55,590 nucleotides of DNA from Vasconcelosia minhoensis LEGE 07310 (GTDB taxonomy: Bacteria > Cyanobacteriota > Cyanobacteriia > Phormidesmidales > Phormidesmidaceae): assembly GCF_015207255.1 (NCBI RefSeq), contig NZ_JADEXG010000032.1, positions 1 through 55,590 on the forward strand, given 5' to 3'. The notes under the pieces were generated by a model. That model was not told the DNA's origin, searched no databases, and saw nothing but the letters and a program-made list of their open reading frames with translations. Both the position numbers and the translations under genes were made by a program. Of the stretch, positions 43,926 through 52,701 are shown in pieces. Position 1 is the stretch's first letter; every line of letters begins with the position of its first letter.

Positions 43926-45083
43926 ATGGTCACTGTGGAAACTCAGCCAAGGCAGGCCGATATTTACGACTGGCTGCGGGACTGGCAGCCGCGATCGCTC
44001 TCCCAATCCGCCCTCACCCTGCCCTCCGAATTCTACAGTTCAGCGGAACTCTACCGGCTAGAGCAGCAGCAAATCTTCGGCAAATACTGGTACTACGTCG
44101 GCCACCTCAGCCAGCTTCATGGGCCAGGCTCCTACTTCACCGTAGACATTGCCGAGCAGCCTTTAGTCATCGTTCAGGACAAGGCCGGAACCCTGCGCGG
44201 CTTCTTCAACATCTGCACCCACCGGGCCGGGCCGGTCGCTTTGGACAGCGGCCAGTGCAAGCGCCTGACCTGCCTCTACCATGCCTGGAGCTTTGACCTG
44301 GAAGGCAACCTGCGCGGGCTGCCCGACATGGAGGCCGCCGAGAATTTTGACCGGGCCGAGCACGCGCTAACGCCGGTGAAGGTCGAGACCTGGGGGCCGT
44401 TTATCTTCGTCAACCTGGACCCAGAGTCCGACCCGCTGGCGGTGCAGATGGGTGAGCTGCCCGAGATGATGCAGCGCTACCAGCTCCAGACCTGGCATCG
44501 GGCGCACAGTGTGGACTATTGGACCGACACCAATTGGAAGCTCTATGTAGAAAACAATACCGAGAGCTACCACGAGCCCACCGTTCACCCGATTTTGGCC
44601 AAATACTATCGGCAGGTGACCGCAGAGGCCCGCTATCACTACTACCTGCAATACACGCCGGTGCTGCCCGACTCGGGCGAAGTCCTGTCGGTCTATCCCG
44701 AGGGCACCTTTCAGCCCGGGCTAAATGAGAAAGAGATGACCGGCGTTTCTACCGTTAGCTTCTTCCCCAATTTTGCCTGGATTATCGCGCCCAACTGCGC
44801 CATCATCTACCTGATTGATCCCCAAGGGCCGTCTCGTACCAGGGTGCGCTGGGACTGGCTGGTGCCCGATCAGCCCGCGGCGAAGTCAGCTGAAAACCTA
44901 GAGCCGCTAATCCAGTTCTACGACGACATCCAAAAAGAAGACCTGACGCTGCTGCCGGAGATCCAAAAGCGGGTTCAGTCCATCGGCTATCGGCCCGGTC
45001 GGCTCTCGCCTCGGCGAGAAATGGGGACGCACCTGTTTCAGGAGCTAATTGTGCGGGCATTAGCTGCCGGGGTCTCACCTTAG
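43926..45083 (+). CDS. Rieske ring-hydroxylating-type oxygenase, alpha subunit
   Basis: A 385-residue oxygenase. The Rieske [2Fe-2S] ligands are in CTHRAG and CLYHAW (about 97-120). The mononuclear iron site is in NNTESYHEPTVHP (about 216-228), with a later Asp expected. Members hydroxylate aromatics or demethylate quaternary amines such as glycine betaine or carnitine. Here the neighbours (creatininase-like, type III glutamine synthetase-like ligase, ABC permease) and the NtcA box point to a nitrogen-containing substrate and amine release. No reductase gene is in the cluster, so electrons must come from elsewhere. Confidence 0.92.
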   Translation: MVTVETQPRQADIYDWLRDWQPRSLSQSALTLPSEFYSSAELYRLEQQQIFGKYWYYVGHLSQLHGPGSYFTVDIAEQPLVIVQDKAGTLRGFFNICTHRAGPVALDSGQCKRLTCLYHAWSFDLEGNLRGLPDMEAAENFDRAEHALTPVKVETWGPFIFVNLDPESDPLAVQMGELPEMMQRYQLQTWHRAHSVDYWTDTNWKLYVENNTESYHEPTVHPILAKYYRQVTAEARYHYYLQYTPVLPDSGEVLSVYPEGTFQPGLNEKEMTGVSTVSFFPNFAWIIAPNCAIIYLIDPQGPSRTRVRWDWLVPDQPAAKSAENLEPLIQFYDDIQKEDLTLLPEIQKRVQSIGYRPGRLSPRREMGTHLFQELIVRALAAGVSP

Positions 45084-45087
45084 TTCT

Positions 45088-45312
45088 ATGGCTCAGACTG
45101 CTCCTCTGCTCTGGGAAGAACTGACCTGGGACGCGATCGCGCAGCTGCGAGACAGCGGCATGGATATGGCCATCCTGCCGGTGGGCGCCACCGAGCAGCA
45201 CGCCCTGCATCTGCCGGTCGGGGTCGATACCTTCTCGGCCAGTGCCGTCGCTCAGGAGGTCTCAGCGGAAACCGGTATCCCCGTCCTGCCCCGCAATCCT
45301 GTGGGGTTCTGA
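45088..45312 (+). pseudogene. Truncated creatininase-family amidohydrolase (N-terminal third)
   Basis: Seventy-four residues match the start of creatininase proteins: AILPVGATEQHALHLPVGVD includes the metal-binding Glu, His and Asp region, then VLPRNPVGF ends in TGA. Full members have about 240-270 residues, so two thirds including the remaining metal ligands are missing. The glnT-like gene begins only 19 bases later, so the loss was an internal deletion that kept the operon in order. Probably inactive. Confidence 0.85.
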
Positions 45313-45331
45313 ACTCTAACTGGATAGACCT

Positions 45332-46690
45332 ATGTCTGAAACGCTTTCGCCTGAACTCCAGTCCCTCAAAACCTCCCTGGAAGAACGAGGGGTGAAATAT
45401 GCGATCGCCAGCTTTGTCGATATCCACGGCATGTGCAAAGCCAAAGTCGTGCCCCTGGCTCACCTGGGGCAGATGATGTCCGGGTCGGAGCTGTTTACTG
45501 GGGCGGCCCTAGACGGGGTGCCGCAGGCGATTAGCGACCCGGAAGTAGCGACCATGCCCGACCCGGACAGCGCTACGGTGCTGCCCTGGGACTCAGAAAA
45601 GGTCTGGTTTGCCAGCGACCTCTATCTGGGCGATCGGCCCTTTGACGCCTGCTGCCGTAGCATTCTCAAGCAGGTGCTGGCCCAGGCGGCGGAGATGGGA
45701 TATCGCTTTAATTTGGGGATTGAGACCGAGTTTTTTATTCTGAAAGAGACCGAGCAGGGGGTACTGCCGGTTAGCGATCTCGACAACCTAGCCAAACCCT
45801 GCTACGACCTGCAGGGGCTGCTCGACAACTTTGCCTGGGTGAGCGAAATCGTCGAAGCGATGAACCAGCTGGGCTGGGACGTCTATTCCTTTGACCATGA
45901 AGACGGCAACGGTCAGTTTGAAACCGATTTCACCTACTGCGACGCCCTGAAGATGGCCGACCGGCTCACCTTCTTTCGGCTGATGGTGAAGGAAATTGCC
46001 CGGCGGCACGGCTATTTCGCCACCTTTATGCCCAAGCCGTTTAGCGATCGCACCGGCAGCGGTGCCCACTACAACATGTCGCTGGCCGATCTGAAAACCG
46101 GCGAAAATCTGTTTGAAGATCCAGACGACCCGCGCCGCTGCGGGCTCTCCCAGCTGGGCTATCAGTTTATTGCGGGCGTGCTGCGCCACGCGCCGGCGAT
46201 TGTTGCGGTCACCTGCCCCACCGTTAACAGCTACAAGCGACTGGTGCCCCAGGGCAGCATGTCGGGCTTTACCTGGGCACCGGTCTACATTTGCTATGGC
46301 AACAACAATCGCACGAATATGCTGCGCATCCCCATGGCCGGAGGCCGGGTGGAATGTCGGGCCGCCGATATTGCCACCAACCTCTATCTGGGGGCGGCAA
46401 TGATTCTGGCGGCGGGGCTAGAGGGCATTCGGGAAGGACTCGACCCAGGCGAACCCCATACGGAAAATATGTACGAATATTCCCAGGCAGAGCTTCAGGA
46501 AAAGGGGATAGAGACCCTGCCCAGAACGCTTTCAGACGCGATCGACGCCTTTGCCGCCGACCCGCTGAGTAAAACGGTGATGGGGCCGCTGATGTTCGAC
46601 ACCTACGTTGATTTCAAGCGGCAGGAGTGGGAAGACTACCACTCTCACATTTCTGACTGGGAAATTCAACGCTATCTCAAGTTCTTTTAA
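45332..46690 (+). CDS. glnT: Type III glutamine synthetase-like ligase (GlnT family)
   Basis: A 452-residue ligase of the GlnT group. GS fold residues are visible: IETEFFI (Glu metal ligands), DHEDGNGQFE, GSGAHYNMS, NSYKRLVPQ, and NNRTNMLRIP with RVECRAAD. GlnT-type enzymes include ammonium-dependent glutamine synthetases and gamma-glutamylmethylamide synthetases that capture methylamine. Placement after a Rieske oxygenase and creatininase fragment, behind an NtcA promoter, suggests capture of an amine released from an organic nitrogen source. This is not the main GlnA: key loops differ and the context is catabolic. Which amine is used cannot be read from sequence. Confidence 0.92.
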   Translation: MSETLSPELQSLKTSLEERGVKYAIASFVDIHGMCKAKVVPLAHLGQMMSGSELFTGAALDGVPQAISDPEVATMPDPDSATVLPWDSEKVWFASDLYLGDRPFDACCRSILKQVLAQAAEMGYRFNLGIETEFFILKETEQGVLPVSDLDNLAKPCYDLQGLLDNFAWVSEIVEAMNQLGWDVYSFDHEDGNGQFETDFTYCDALKMADRLTFFRLMVKEIARRHGYFATFMPKPFSDRTGSGAHYNMSLADLKTGENLFEDPDDPRRCGLSQLGYQFIAGVLRHAPAIVAVTCPTVNSYKRLVPQGSMSGFTWAPVYICYGNNNRTNMLRIPMAGGRVECRAADIATNLYLGAAMILAAGLEGIREGLDPGEPHTENMYEYSQAELQEKGIETLPRTLSDAIDAFAADPLSKTVMGPLMFDTYVDFKRQEWEDYHSHISDWEIQRYLKFF

Positions 46691-46742
46691 TCTTCAACTA
46701 TCCTCAATTTCAACAATATTTTGATCGGGAGATCTATTGACC

Positions 46743-47606
46743 ATGGCTCAATCTACAATCAACCCGACTACCCACGACTTTTCTCCCATTCAAGAACAGC
46801 GCTATCTAGAACCCTCTACGTTTTGGAGTATCCGCCAGGACTTTCCCAAATGGCTGGGAATGCTGATCTCCGCTCTGGCGCTGGCCGTTCCCATCGCGCT
46901 GTGGGCGTTGGTCAGCTATGCCGGCTGGGTGACGCCAGCCTTTTTGCCCACGCCGACTGCTGTTTTCAGCGCGGGGATGGACATGTTCGTCAGCGGCGGG
47001 CTAGTGATTGATGTGCTGGTGAGCTGCGCTCGCGTCGCCGCAGGCTTTCTCGTCGCCGGAATTATTGGCGTCCCCATCGGCATTGCCATGGGCACCTTCT
47101 ACAGCATGGAAAGCCTGTTTGCCCCCATTGTGGGGACGGTGCGCTATATGCCGGTGATGGCTTTCGTGCCGCTGATTGTAATCTGGGTCGGCCTGGGGGA
47201 ACCGTCTAAAATCATCATTATCTTCCTCGGCGTAGTGCTTTACAACGCCATCATGGTGGCGGATGCGGTAAAGTTTATTCCCAATGAGATGATCAATGTC
47301 GCCTATACCCTGGGGGCAAATCGGGCTGAGGTGCTGACTCGGGTAATTGTTCCCGCCGTCTTCCCCAGCGTCCTGGATACGCTGCGGGTAAACATTTCCG
47401 GGGCCTGGAACTATCTCGTAATCGCCGAGCTGGTCGCTGCCCAGCAGGGCCTCGGCTACAAAATTGTTCAGTCCCAGCGCTTTCTCCAGACCGATAAGGT
47501 ACTGTTCTGCATCGCTCTGATTGGCATCATTGGCCTGGCGATTGACTATGGCCTAAAATTTATTTCAAGGATGCTCACCCCCTGGGCTGACCAAACCCGC
47601 AACTAG
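46743..47606 (+). CDS. ABC transporter permease (TauC/SsuC/NrtB type)
   Basis: A 287-residue permease with about six membrane spans and the EAA loop (GANRAEVLTRVIVPAVFPSV). This class imports nitrate, cyanate, taurine, sulfonates or aromatic/amine compounds. ATG at 46743 is preferred over an in-frame TTG at 46737; GGGAG lies 14 bases upstream. Its usual partners, an ATPase and a binding protein, are missing because the next gene is truncated and followed by IS1-family remains. Confidence 0.92.
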   Translation: MAQSTINPTTHDFSPIQEQRYLEPSTFWSIRQDFPKWLGMLISALALAVPIALWALVSYAGWVTPAFLPTPTAVFSAGMDMFVSGGLVIDVLVSCARVAAGFLVAGIIGVPIGIAMGTFYSMESLFAPIVGTVRYMPVMAFVPLIVIWVGLGEPSKIIIIFLGVVLYNAIMVADAVKFIPNEMINVAYTLGANRAEVLTRVIVPAVFPSVLDTLRVNISGAWNYLVIAELVAAQQGLGYKIVQSQRFLQTDKVLFCIALIGIIGLAIDYGLKFISRMLTPWADQTRN

Positions 47607-47614
47607 TGCTCACC

Positions 47615-47854
47615 ATGCCTCAGCCCTACGATGCCCAGGGCAATCCCCACGTGGCCGAAACCGAATTTGAAAAGCGCTACGGCAACGCCATCAGCGACTG
47701 GCTAGAGCGCCACCGCCATCACAGCCTCACCCAGCTATTACAAAGTTCTACAGTAGTGTGTTTGGTTTGGCTATTAAGCATTCCTCTAATATGTCAGACG
47801 AGCTATGGTCGTCTGCGGACAATAAGGCCAAGAAACGGTGTGGCTAGCGCTTGA
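47615..47854 (+). pseudogene. Truncated gene at the end of the nitrogen operon
   Basis: Begins MPQPYDAQGNPHVAETEFE and continues KRYGNAISDWLERHRHHSLTQLL, then changes character at about 47745 and ends after a run of unrelated residues at 47854. The first 42 residues are in the operon's codon style and probably begin a transporter component or enzyme I do not recognise. The break coincides with the left edge of the IS1-family remnant. A GTG at 47606 overlapping the permease stop is an alternative start. Confidence 0.6.
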
Positions 47855-47966
47855 CAAGCACAGTAGAGAGATGTTCGGAGCCTGTGCGATCGCAGCCGGG
47901 AAAGTGCCAAGCAGCTGTGGGCTTCGCTGCCAAAGGTCTACCGACCCTTTTTTCAGCGCCCTGCTC
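47791..47966 (+). mobile_element. IS1-family transposase remnant, three frames
   Basis: Consecutive frames encode pieces of one IS1-type transposase: SDELWSSADNKAKKR (47794 on), then WLALDKHSREMFGAC after a one-base shift, then DRSRESAKQLWASLPKVYR after another. These correspond in order to the DDE domain of IS1 (DELWSF..NK..QWLWLALD...R, then GDRS..SA..LW.SLP.VYR). Both ends are missing and no inverted repeats were found. It is a decayed relic that separates the nitrogen operon from ispE. Confidence 0.82.
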
Positions 47967-48000
47967 CTTATAAGATAATCTTTTCTCCCTTTACGCCACC

Positions 48001-48951
48001 ATGCGCCTCTACACCCTCTTAGCCGCAGCCAAAATCAACCTCTACTTAGAAATTCTCGGCGATCGCTGCGACGGTTTTCACGAGCTAGTGATGGTGATGC
48101 AGAGCATCAGCCTGGCGGATCGAGTGACTGTCCGGGGGCTGAATATGCCGATGATTCAGCTGCGCTGCGACCATCCCCAGGTGCCGACTGACGCCACCAA
48201 TCTGGCCTATCGGGCGGCGATGCTTTTACAGGAAAAGTTTCCCGACGTCGCCAACAAGAGCGGCGGCGTCGAAATTACTATCGATAAGCGGATTCCGGTG
48301 GGGGCTGGGCTAGCGGGCGGTTCTAGCAATGGGGCGGCGGCGCTGGTGGGGCTGAATCTGCTGTGGGATTTGGGGCTGACTCAGATGGAGCTGCAAGAGC
48401 TGGGGGCCGAACTGGGGTCGGATGTGCCCTTTTGCGTCATGGGGGGAACCGCGATCGCAACCGGCCGGGGCGAAGAGCTCGACCCGCTGACTGGCCTGGA
48501 CTCCCTCTGGGTTGTCTTAGCTAAGTTTGAGACCCTCTCGGTGGCGACGCCCTGGGCCTACAAAACCTATCGCCAGCAGTTTCACCCCACCTACATTTCG
48601 GCTTCCGATCAGAGCACCCTGGCCGAGCGCCAGGCCCGGATTCACTCTGGTCCCATGGTCAGCGCCATCTCGGCTAAGGACGGTGCGGCTATTGGCCGGC
48701 ACCTCTACAACGATTTGGAAAAGGTGGTACTGCCAACCCATCCGGAGGTTTCCCAGCTGCGGGATGCGATGGCTGCCTACGGTGGTTTGGGGACGCTGAT
48801 GACGGGCTCTGGGCCAACTATTTTTACCCTGGCGGAGACCCAGACCGAGGCTGAGGTGATTCAAACTCAGGTGCGATCGCAGCTCGCCCATCCCAGCCTA
48901 AAGTTTTGGGTGGCCCAGTTTTCGCCCACCGGGATTCGTCTGGTCGATTAG
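48001..48951 (+). CDS. ispE: 4-diphosphocytidyl-2-C-methyl-D-erythritol kinase
   Basis: A 316-residue GHMP kinase for the fourth step of the MEP isoprenoid pathway, phosphorylating CDP-ME. Motifs: [22 protein letters not shown], the GHMP ATP loop [17 protein letters not shown], and MTGSGPTIF near the end. Full length. ATG at 48001; upstream 30 bases lie in the right part of the gap after the IS1 relic. It feeds carotenoid, phytol and quinone synthesis. Confidence 0.97.
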   Translation: MRLYTLLAAAKINLYLEILGDRCDGFHELVMVMQSISLADRVTVRGLNMPMIQLRCDHPQVPTDATNLAYRAAMLLQEKFPDVANKSGGVEITIDKRIPVGAGLAGGSSNGAAALVGLNLLWDLGLTQMELQELGAELGSDVPFCVMGGTAIATGRGEELDPLTGLDSLWVVLAKFETLSVATPWAYKTYRQQFHPTYISASDQSTLAERQARIHSGPMVSAISAKDGAAIGRHLYNDLEKVVLPTHPEVSQLRDAMAAYGGLGTLMTGSGPTIFTLAETQTEAEVIQTQVRSQLAHPSLKFWVAQFSPTGIRLVD

Positions 48952-49046
48952 GGGCTGCTAAGATAGGACAGCAGGCTCGGGATAGCTTCTCGGATAGATC
49001 TTCTGAGACGCCCTCCGGCCAGCTAATCCTTTCTTTGAACTCACGT

Positions 49047-49271
49047 ATGAAGCGTTTACCTTTTGACAATCAGCAGATTATGCGGCGAACCGAAGAGCTA
49101 ATCGGCGCGGCCTCCAACCGCTATCGGATTACGGTACAGGTTGCCAATCGGGCGCAGCGACGGCGCTATGAGGAATTTGACAGCATCGATGAGTCGAAGA
49201 TGAAGCCGGTGCTGCGGGCCATCGTCGAAATGTCGGACGAACTTACCCAGCCCGAAATTATTGGGGAATGA
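49047..49271 (+). CDS. rpoZ: RNA polymerase omega subunit
   Basis: A 74-residue protein beginning [19 protein letters not shown], with [19 protein letters not shown] and [16 protein letters not shown], the conserved cyanobacterial omega subunit, which helps assembly and sigma-factor recruitment of RNA polymerase. A longer frame opens at 48906 but its extra 47 residues overlap ispE and are not conserved-looking; the ATG at 49047 gives the family's exact length. It is followed in ATGA overlap by the next gene. Confidence 0.96.
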   Translation: MKRLPFDNQQIMRRTEELIGAASNRYRITVQVANRAQRRRYEEFDSIDESKMKPVLRAIVEMSDELTQPEIIGE

Positions 49272-49756
49272 AGCGCTTCTGGCTAGCGGCTTGCGCGGTA
49301 GCTTGCGTCCTCGTCTGGGGCAGGTTTTCGCATCCCCAAACTGGGGCGGGCATGTTCTCAGCCGCCCAGGCCCAATCTCAACCCGCCCCAGCCTACCGCC
49401 GCTCTAATCCCCAGGAGATTGCGGCACAAATCTATCAGCAGCTGCCTGAGCTGCCTTTAGAAAATGACTACCTCAGCCGGGACGGCACTGCCCTGCCGGA
49501 GGATACGCTCGTGAGTCGGCTGATCCGCTATCACCTGTATATCCAGAACCGTCCGCCCCACTTTCGCTTTGACTGGAAGCTAACCATGGCCGACTATCTG
49601 GGCGCGTTTGAGCAAATTCGACCAGAGCGCTATCCGAGTTCACAGACGCTGCGGACCAACGCCCTTGAAGGGGATAGGGCCGCGATCGCGGCGCTCAGCC
49701 GCGAGCAGCGAAATCAGCTGGTGTTCGCGCTGTTTCAAGCCTTTACTGCTATTTAG
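49268..49756 (+). CDS. Conserved cyanobacterial exported protein
   Basis: A 162-residue protein. A signal peptide is visible ([17 protein letters not shown], then an Ala-rich cleavage region AAQAQS). The mature part contains [59 protein letters not shown], a pattern seen downstream of rpoZ in cyanobacteria; function unknown. It overlaps rpoZ by 4 bases and is 5 bases ahead of the DUF1818 gene, so the three form an operon. Confidence 0.82.
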   Translation: MKRFWLAACAVACVLVWGRFSHPQTGAGMFSAAQAQSQPAPAYRRSNPQEIAAQIYQQLPELPLENDYLSRDGTALPEDTLVSRLIRYHLYIQNRPPHFRFDWKLTMADYLGAFEQIRPERYPSSQTLRTNALEGDRAAIAALSREQRNQLVFALFQAFTAI

Positions 49757-49761
49757 CAGAC

Positions 49762-50136
49762 ATGGTAAAGAACTTGCAGTCGGGATCGGGCTGGCGGCTG
49801 GGGTGCGATCGCGCTGCCTCAGAATTCCAGGGCTTAGTCGGCGGTGACGATTGGGCGATCGAGCTGACGGCTGCCGAGTTCGCCGACTTTTGTCGCTTGG
49901 CCACTCAGCTAGCGGCAACCATGGCAGCGATGTCGGCAGCGCTATCCGACCAGGAGCGGCTCACCTGTGAGCAAGAGACATCGCGCATTTGGCTGGAGGC
50001 CGAGGGCTATGCCGACCGCTACAGTCTGCGGTTTATCTTGCTGACCGGACGGCGAGGCGAAGGTGGCTGGGCGGTGGCGGCGACAAAGCAGCTGCTCCAG
50101 GCTCTAGCCAACTCAAATTTTTTTGAAGCAGAATAG
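49762..50136 (+). CDS. DUF1818 family protein
   Basis: A 124-residue protein matching DUF1818: SGSGWRLGCDRAASEFQGLVGG is cut here as SGWRLG and FQGLVGGDDWAIEL, then CEQETSRIWLEAEGYADRYSLRFIL and TGRRGEGGW. The family is restricted to cyanobacteria and chloroplast-bearing lineages and its role is unknown. Gene order rpoZ - exported protein - DUF1818 supports the call. Confidence 0.92.
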   Translation: MVKNLQSGSGWRLGCDRAASEFQGLVGGDDWAIELTAAEFADFCRLATQLAATMAAMSAALSDQERLTCEQETSRIWLEAEGYADRYSLRFILLTGRRGEGGWAVAATKQLLQALANSNFFEAE

Positions 50137-50150
50137 ACGTTCGCAGCCGA

Positions 50151-50175
50151 GCTGTGCCATGAATGGGGGCACAGC
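50151..50175 (+). terminator. Hairpin after the rpoZ operon
   Basis: GCTGTGCC and GGCACAGC form an 8-bp perfect stem around a 9-base loop, 15 bases after the DUF1818 stop. No T-run follows, so it may be a processing or pausing structure and not a classical terminator. Confidence 0.4.
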
Positions 50176-50224
50176 CTAAATCTCAAATTTCAAGCTTGGT
50201 AAATTTCAGGATTGGGGTGTCCCT

Positions 50225-51409
50225 ATGAAAGTCAACGTGACCAGCAATACGCTGTTTAAGCTTAGCCCCAGGCTCTCGGGTGAGCTGCCCGACTCGGAAA
50301 AGGTCTTTGTTAAAAACGGGACGTCCTTTGAGCTTCAGTCCTATCTGCCAGCAGACAACAACCATACCCGGCTAGCGCTAGCGAATAAAACTTTGGCAGC
50401 GGACCAAAAGGTCTGGTATGCCTACAATCCCGACATCAAAGTGATCGACTCTCAGGTCAAGCTTGCCGTGGTCAGCGATACCCTGTTTAAGCTCCGACCC
50501 GTCCTGTCAACCCAGCTGTCCGACTCGGAAAAGGTCTTTGTCAAAAACGGCACCCAGTTTGACCTCCAGTCTTACCTGCCGGCCGAGGGCAATCATGTGA
50601 AAGTTGCGATCGCCGATACTTTCCTTGGTCCCGACAATCGCAACACCTGGTATGTTTACCGCCCTGACGTGCGAATCAGCGGCTCGACGATTGCCCTGAA
50701 GGTGGTCAGCGATACGATTTTTAAGCTTAGACCGCTGCTGTCGTCTCAGCTCCCGAGCGGCGAGCGCTATTTTGTCAACAACGGTACGACGTTCGAGCTG
50801 ATTGCCCACGAGAAGGCCGAAAATAATCACGTTAAAGTGATCTTAGCCAGCACCGGCCTGGGACCTGACGATGCTAAAACTTGGTATGCCTACGCCCCAG
50901 ATGTCGTTATCGAGGGCAACGAACCGGACAATCAGCCTAAAAACGAAACCCCGCCGCCGCCCCCTGAACCCTCACCGGGTGACGCCATTCGGCTACCGGG
51001 CTTTAGCAGTACCTTCTATCTCTCTAATCCAATTCTTCCTAACGGTAACTTTACCTGGGGCGAAGCCACTAAAAACGGCAGCCGCATTCCCGTAGATAGC
51101 AATGCCGTCTATGGCATTATCCGCATTGCCAAAGCGATGGAGGCGGTGCGATCGCGGCTAGGCGATCGCCCCATTAGGGTTAACTCATGGTACCGTGACT
51201 CAGCGACGAACAAGGCCGTCGGCGGTGCTAGCCGTTCCCGCCATATCGTCGGTGATGCGGTCGATTTTGTGGTGGCGGGCATTCATCCCTATGATGTATA
51301 CGATCAGCTCAGCAGCTGGTGGGGCTCCCGCGGCGGTCTGGCCAGCGCTACGGTCTTTACCCACATCGACGCCCGCGGCTACTACGCCCGCTGGAGCTAT
51401 GGATTTTAA
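50225..51409 (+). CDS. Peptidase M15-type protein with three N-terminal repeats
   Basis: A 394-residue protein. Three repeats of about 75 residues occupy 1-235, each with the core VTSNTLFKL/VSDTLFKL/VSDTIFKL, a KVFVKNGT-like strand, a conserved N-H-V/T-K/R pair and a final W-Y-x-Y-x-PD, probably SH3-like ligand-binding modules. A proline hinge (PPPPPEP) leads to a peptidase M15A-type domain: INSWYRDS-like VNSWYRDSATN, zinc residues in SRHIVGDAVDF and the last His in THIDARGYYARW. Such domains cut peptidoglycan peptides. There is no visible signal peptide at the ATG at 50225, which is odd for a wall enzyme. Confidence 0.87.
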   Translation: MKVNVTSNTLFKLSPRLSGELPDSEKVFVKNGTSFELQSYLPADNNHTRLALANKTLAADQKVWYAYNPDIKVIDSQVKLAVVSDTLFKLRPVLSTQLSDSEKVFVKNGTQFDLQSYLPAEGNHVKVAIADTFLGPDNRNTWYVYRPDVRISGSTIALKVVSDTIFKLRPLLSSQLPSGERYFVNNGTTFELIAHEKAENNHVKVILASTGLGPDDAKTWYAYAPDVVIEGNEPDNQPKNETPPPPPEPSPGDAIRLPGFSSTFYLSNPILPNGNFTWGEATKNGSRIPVDSNAVYGIIRIAKAMEAVRSRLGDRPIRVNSWYRDSATNKAVGGASRSRHIVGDAVDFVVAGIHPYDVYDQLSSWWGSRGGLASATVFTHIDARGYYARWSYGF

Positions 51410-51593
51410 AAAATCTTAGATTAACTTTTAGATTAGCTTAATGTAAGTTAAGGCCAGCTGAAGATTTAGGCCTCTGGGCGATGGGCGGTCGAGTCTGTCC
51501 TTTGGAGCGCTTATGCTGAGGACGGAAGCGTCAACCGCTGACATAAGTAGTCGAACAAAATTAATTACACATTTTTTACAAAGGAGAGCCTGA

Positions 51594-51671
51594 TGTCATG
51601 CCGAGCCTGTCGAGGCATCTATCCCAGCAGCGTCAGTGATTGAGAGATTCCTCTCTATGCTCGGAATGACA
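51594..51671. repeat. MITE-like palindromic repeat
   Basis: Ends are TGTCATGCCGAGC (51594-51606) and GCTCGGAATGACA (51659-51671), complementary at 12 of 13 positions, enclosing GAGGCATC and GAGATTCC. Elements with this sequence style occur scattered in many bacteria. It sits in the 315-base gap between the M15 peptidase and the sulfotransferase, in which no gene is seen. Confidence 0.75.
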
Positions 51672-51724
51672 ATTCCTTCTATGTAAATTTTAATGCTCAG
51701 GTACTTACCTGCGCAAGGCAATCT

Positions 51725-52669
51725 ATGAAAACAGTTTATCTTCATATAGGAACTTTCAAAACTGGTACGACAGCGCTGCAAAAGATACTATTTGCCAATC
51801 GTCAGAAGCTGCTTGAGAACGGATACTTTTATCCCGATATCGGCATTCCCAATAAGTATAACCCCGGTCAGATCGCCCTTTCATGGTCATTTACCCACGA
51901 CAAAGACTTTTACGTTCTCCCCTATAAAACCTTTGATCTGAGAGACATTCGAGAAAGAGCACTAGCAGATATTGAAGCCCATGATGCAGACAATATCATT
52001 ATTAGCTCAGAGTATTTTTCCTTGTTCAGTACCGAGCAGGTTGCTCAGGTTAAGCAGATGTTTGATGGCTTTAAGGTCGTCATCATTCTATACCTGAGAA
52101 GACAGGACAAATTCTTTCTTTCGCTTTATTCTGAGCAGGTCAAAAAGGGATATGCAAAAGATATTAAGGATTTTTGTGAAGAGTTTGAAGAAAGAGGGAA
52201 CTACTACAAAATTCTTAAAAGCTGGAGTACGGTATTTGGTGATGAGAACTTAGTTATTAAGATATATCCTGAAAGCCGACCTCGGGACTGGCTGATCAGC
52301 GATTTCTTGCAGACCTTAAATATTTCCCTGGAGCCCAGTCAGCTGACCCATGGCAAAAAAGCGTTTAATGTCAGTCTTTCTGGAAAGTCGCTAAAAATTA
52401 TGCGCTTCTTAAACCGCTGGCTGCTCGAACGGTTTTCCTTGCCGAAAGCTTGGTGCCTCTGGCTCTATCTACACCCGCTACAAAGGCAGCGTCCTAAAAC
52501 CGTCGTGTCATGGATACCCGAATGGCTGCTCAGCAATGAAATACTGGCCCCCGATGATAAAGATGCCCTGTTGAGACAATATAAGCCTCTAAATCGAAAA
52601 GTCTCTGAAGAGTATTTAGACCAAGAATCTCATCCTTTCATTTGGTCACAAGTAGAGAAACAGAATTAA
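51725..52669 (+). CDS. Sulfotransferase family protein
   Basis: A 314-residue protein. The PAPS-binding loop is IGTFKTGTTALQ (residues 8-19) and the 3'-phosphate site YLRRQDKFFLSLYSE (about 127-141, with the Arg and Ser). Sulfotransferases of this bacterial type act on polysaccharides or surface glycans. It is AT-richer than the flanking genes and stands alone after a MITE-like repeat, consistent with acquisition. No glycan genes are adjacent, so the acceptor is unknown. Confidence 0.85.
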   Translation: MKTVYLHIGTFKTGTTALQKILFANRQKLLENGYFYPDIGIPNKYNPGQIALSWSFTHDKDFYVLPYKTFDLRDIRERALADIEAHDADNIIISSEYFSLFSTEQVAQVKQMFDGFKVVIILYLRRQDKFFLSLYSEQVKKGYAKDIKDFCEEFEERGNYYKILKSWSTVFGDENLVIKIYPESRPRDWLISDFLQTLNISLEPSQLTHGKKAFNVSLSGKSLKIMRFLNRWLLERFSLPKAWCLWLYLHPLQRQRPKTVVSWIPEWLLSNEILAPDDKDALLRQYKPLNRKVSEEYLDQESHPFIWSQVEKQN

Positions 52670-52701
52670 ACGTAGCGATGGGCTAAGCTAATAAGCACTC
52701 A

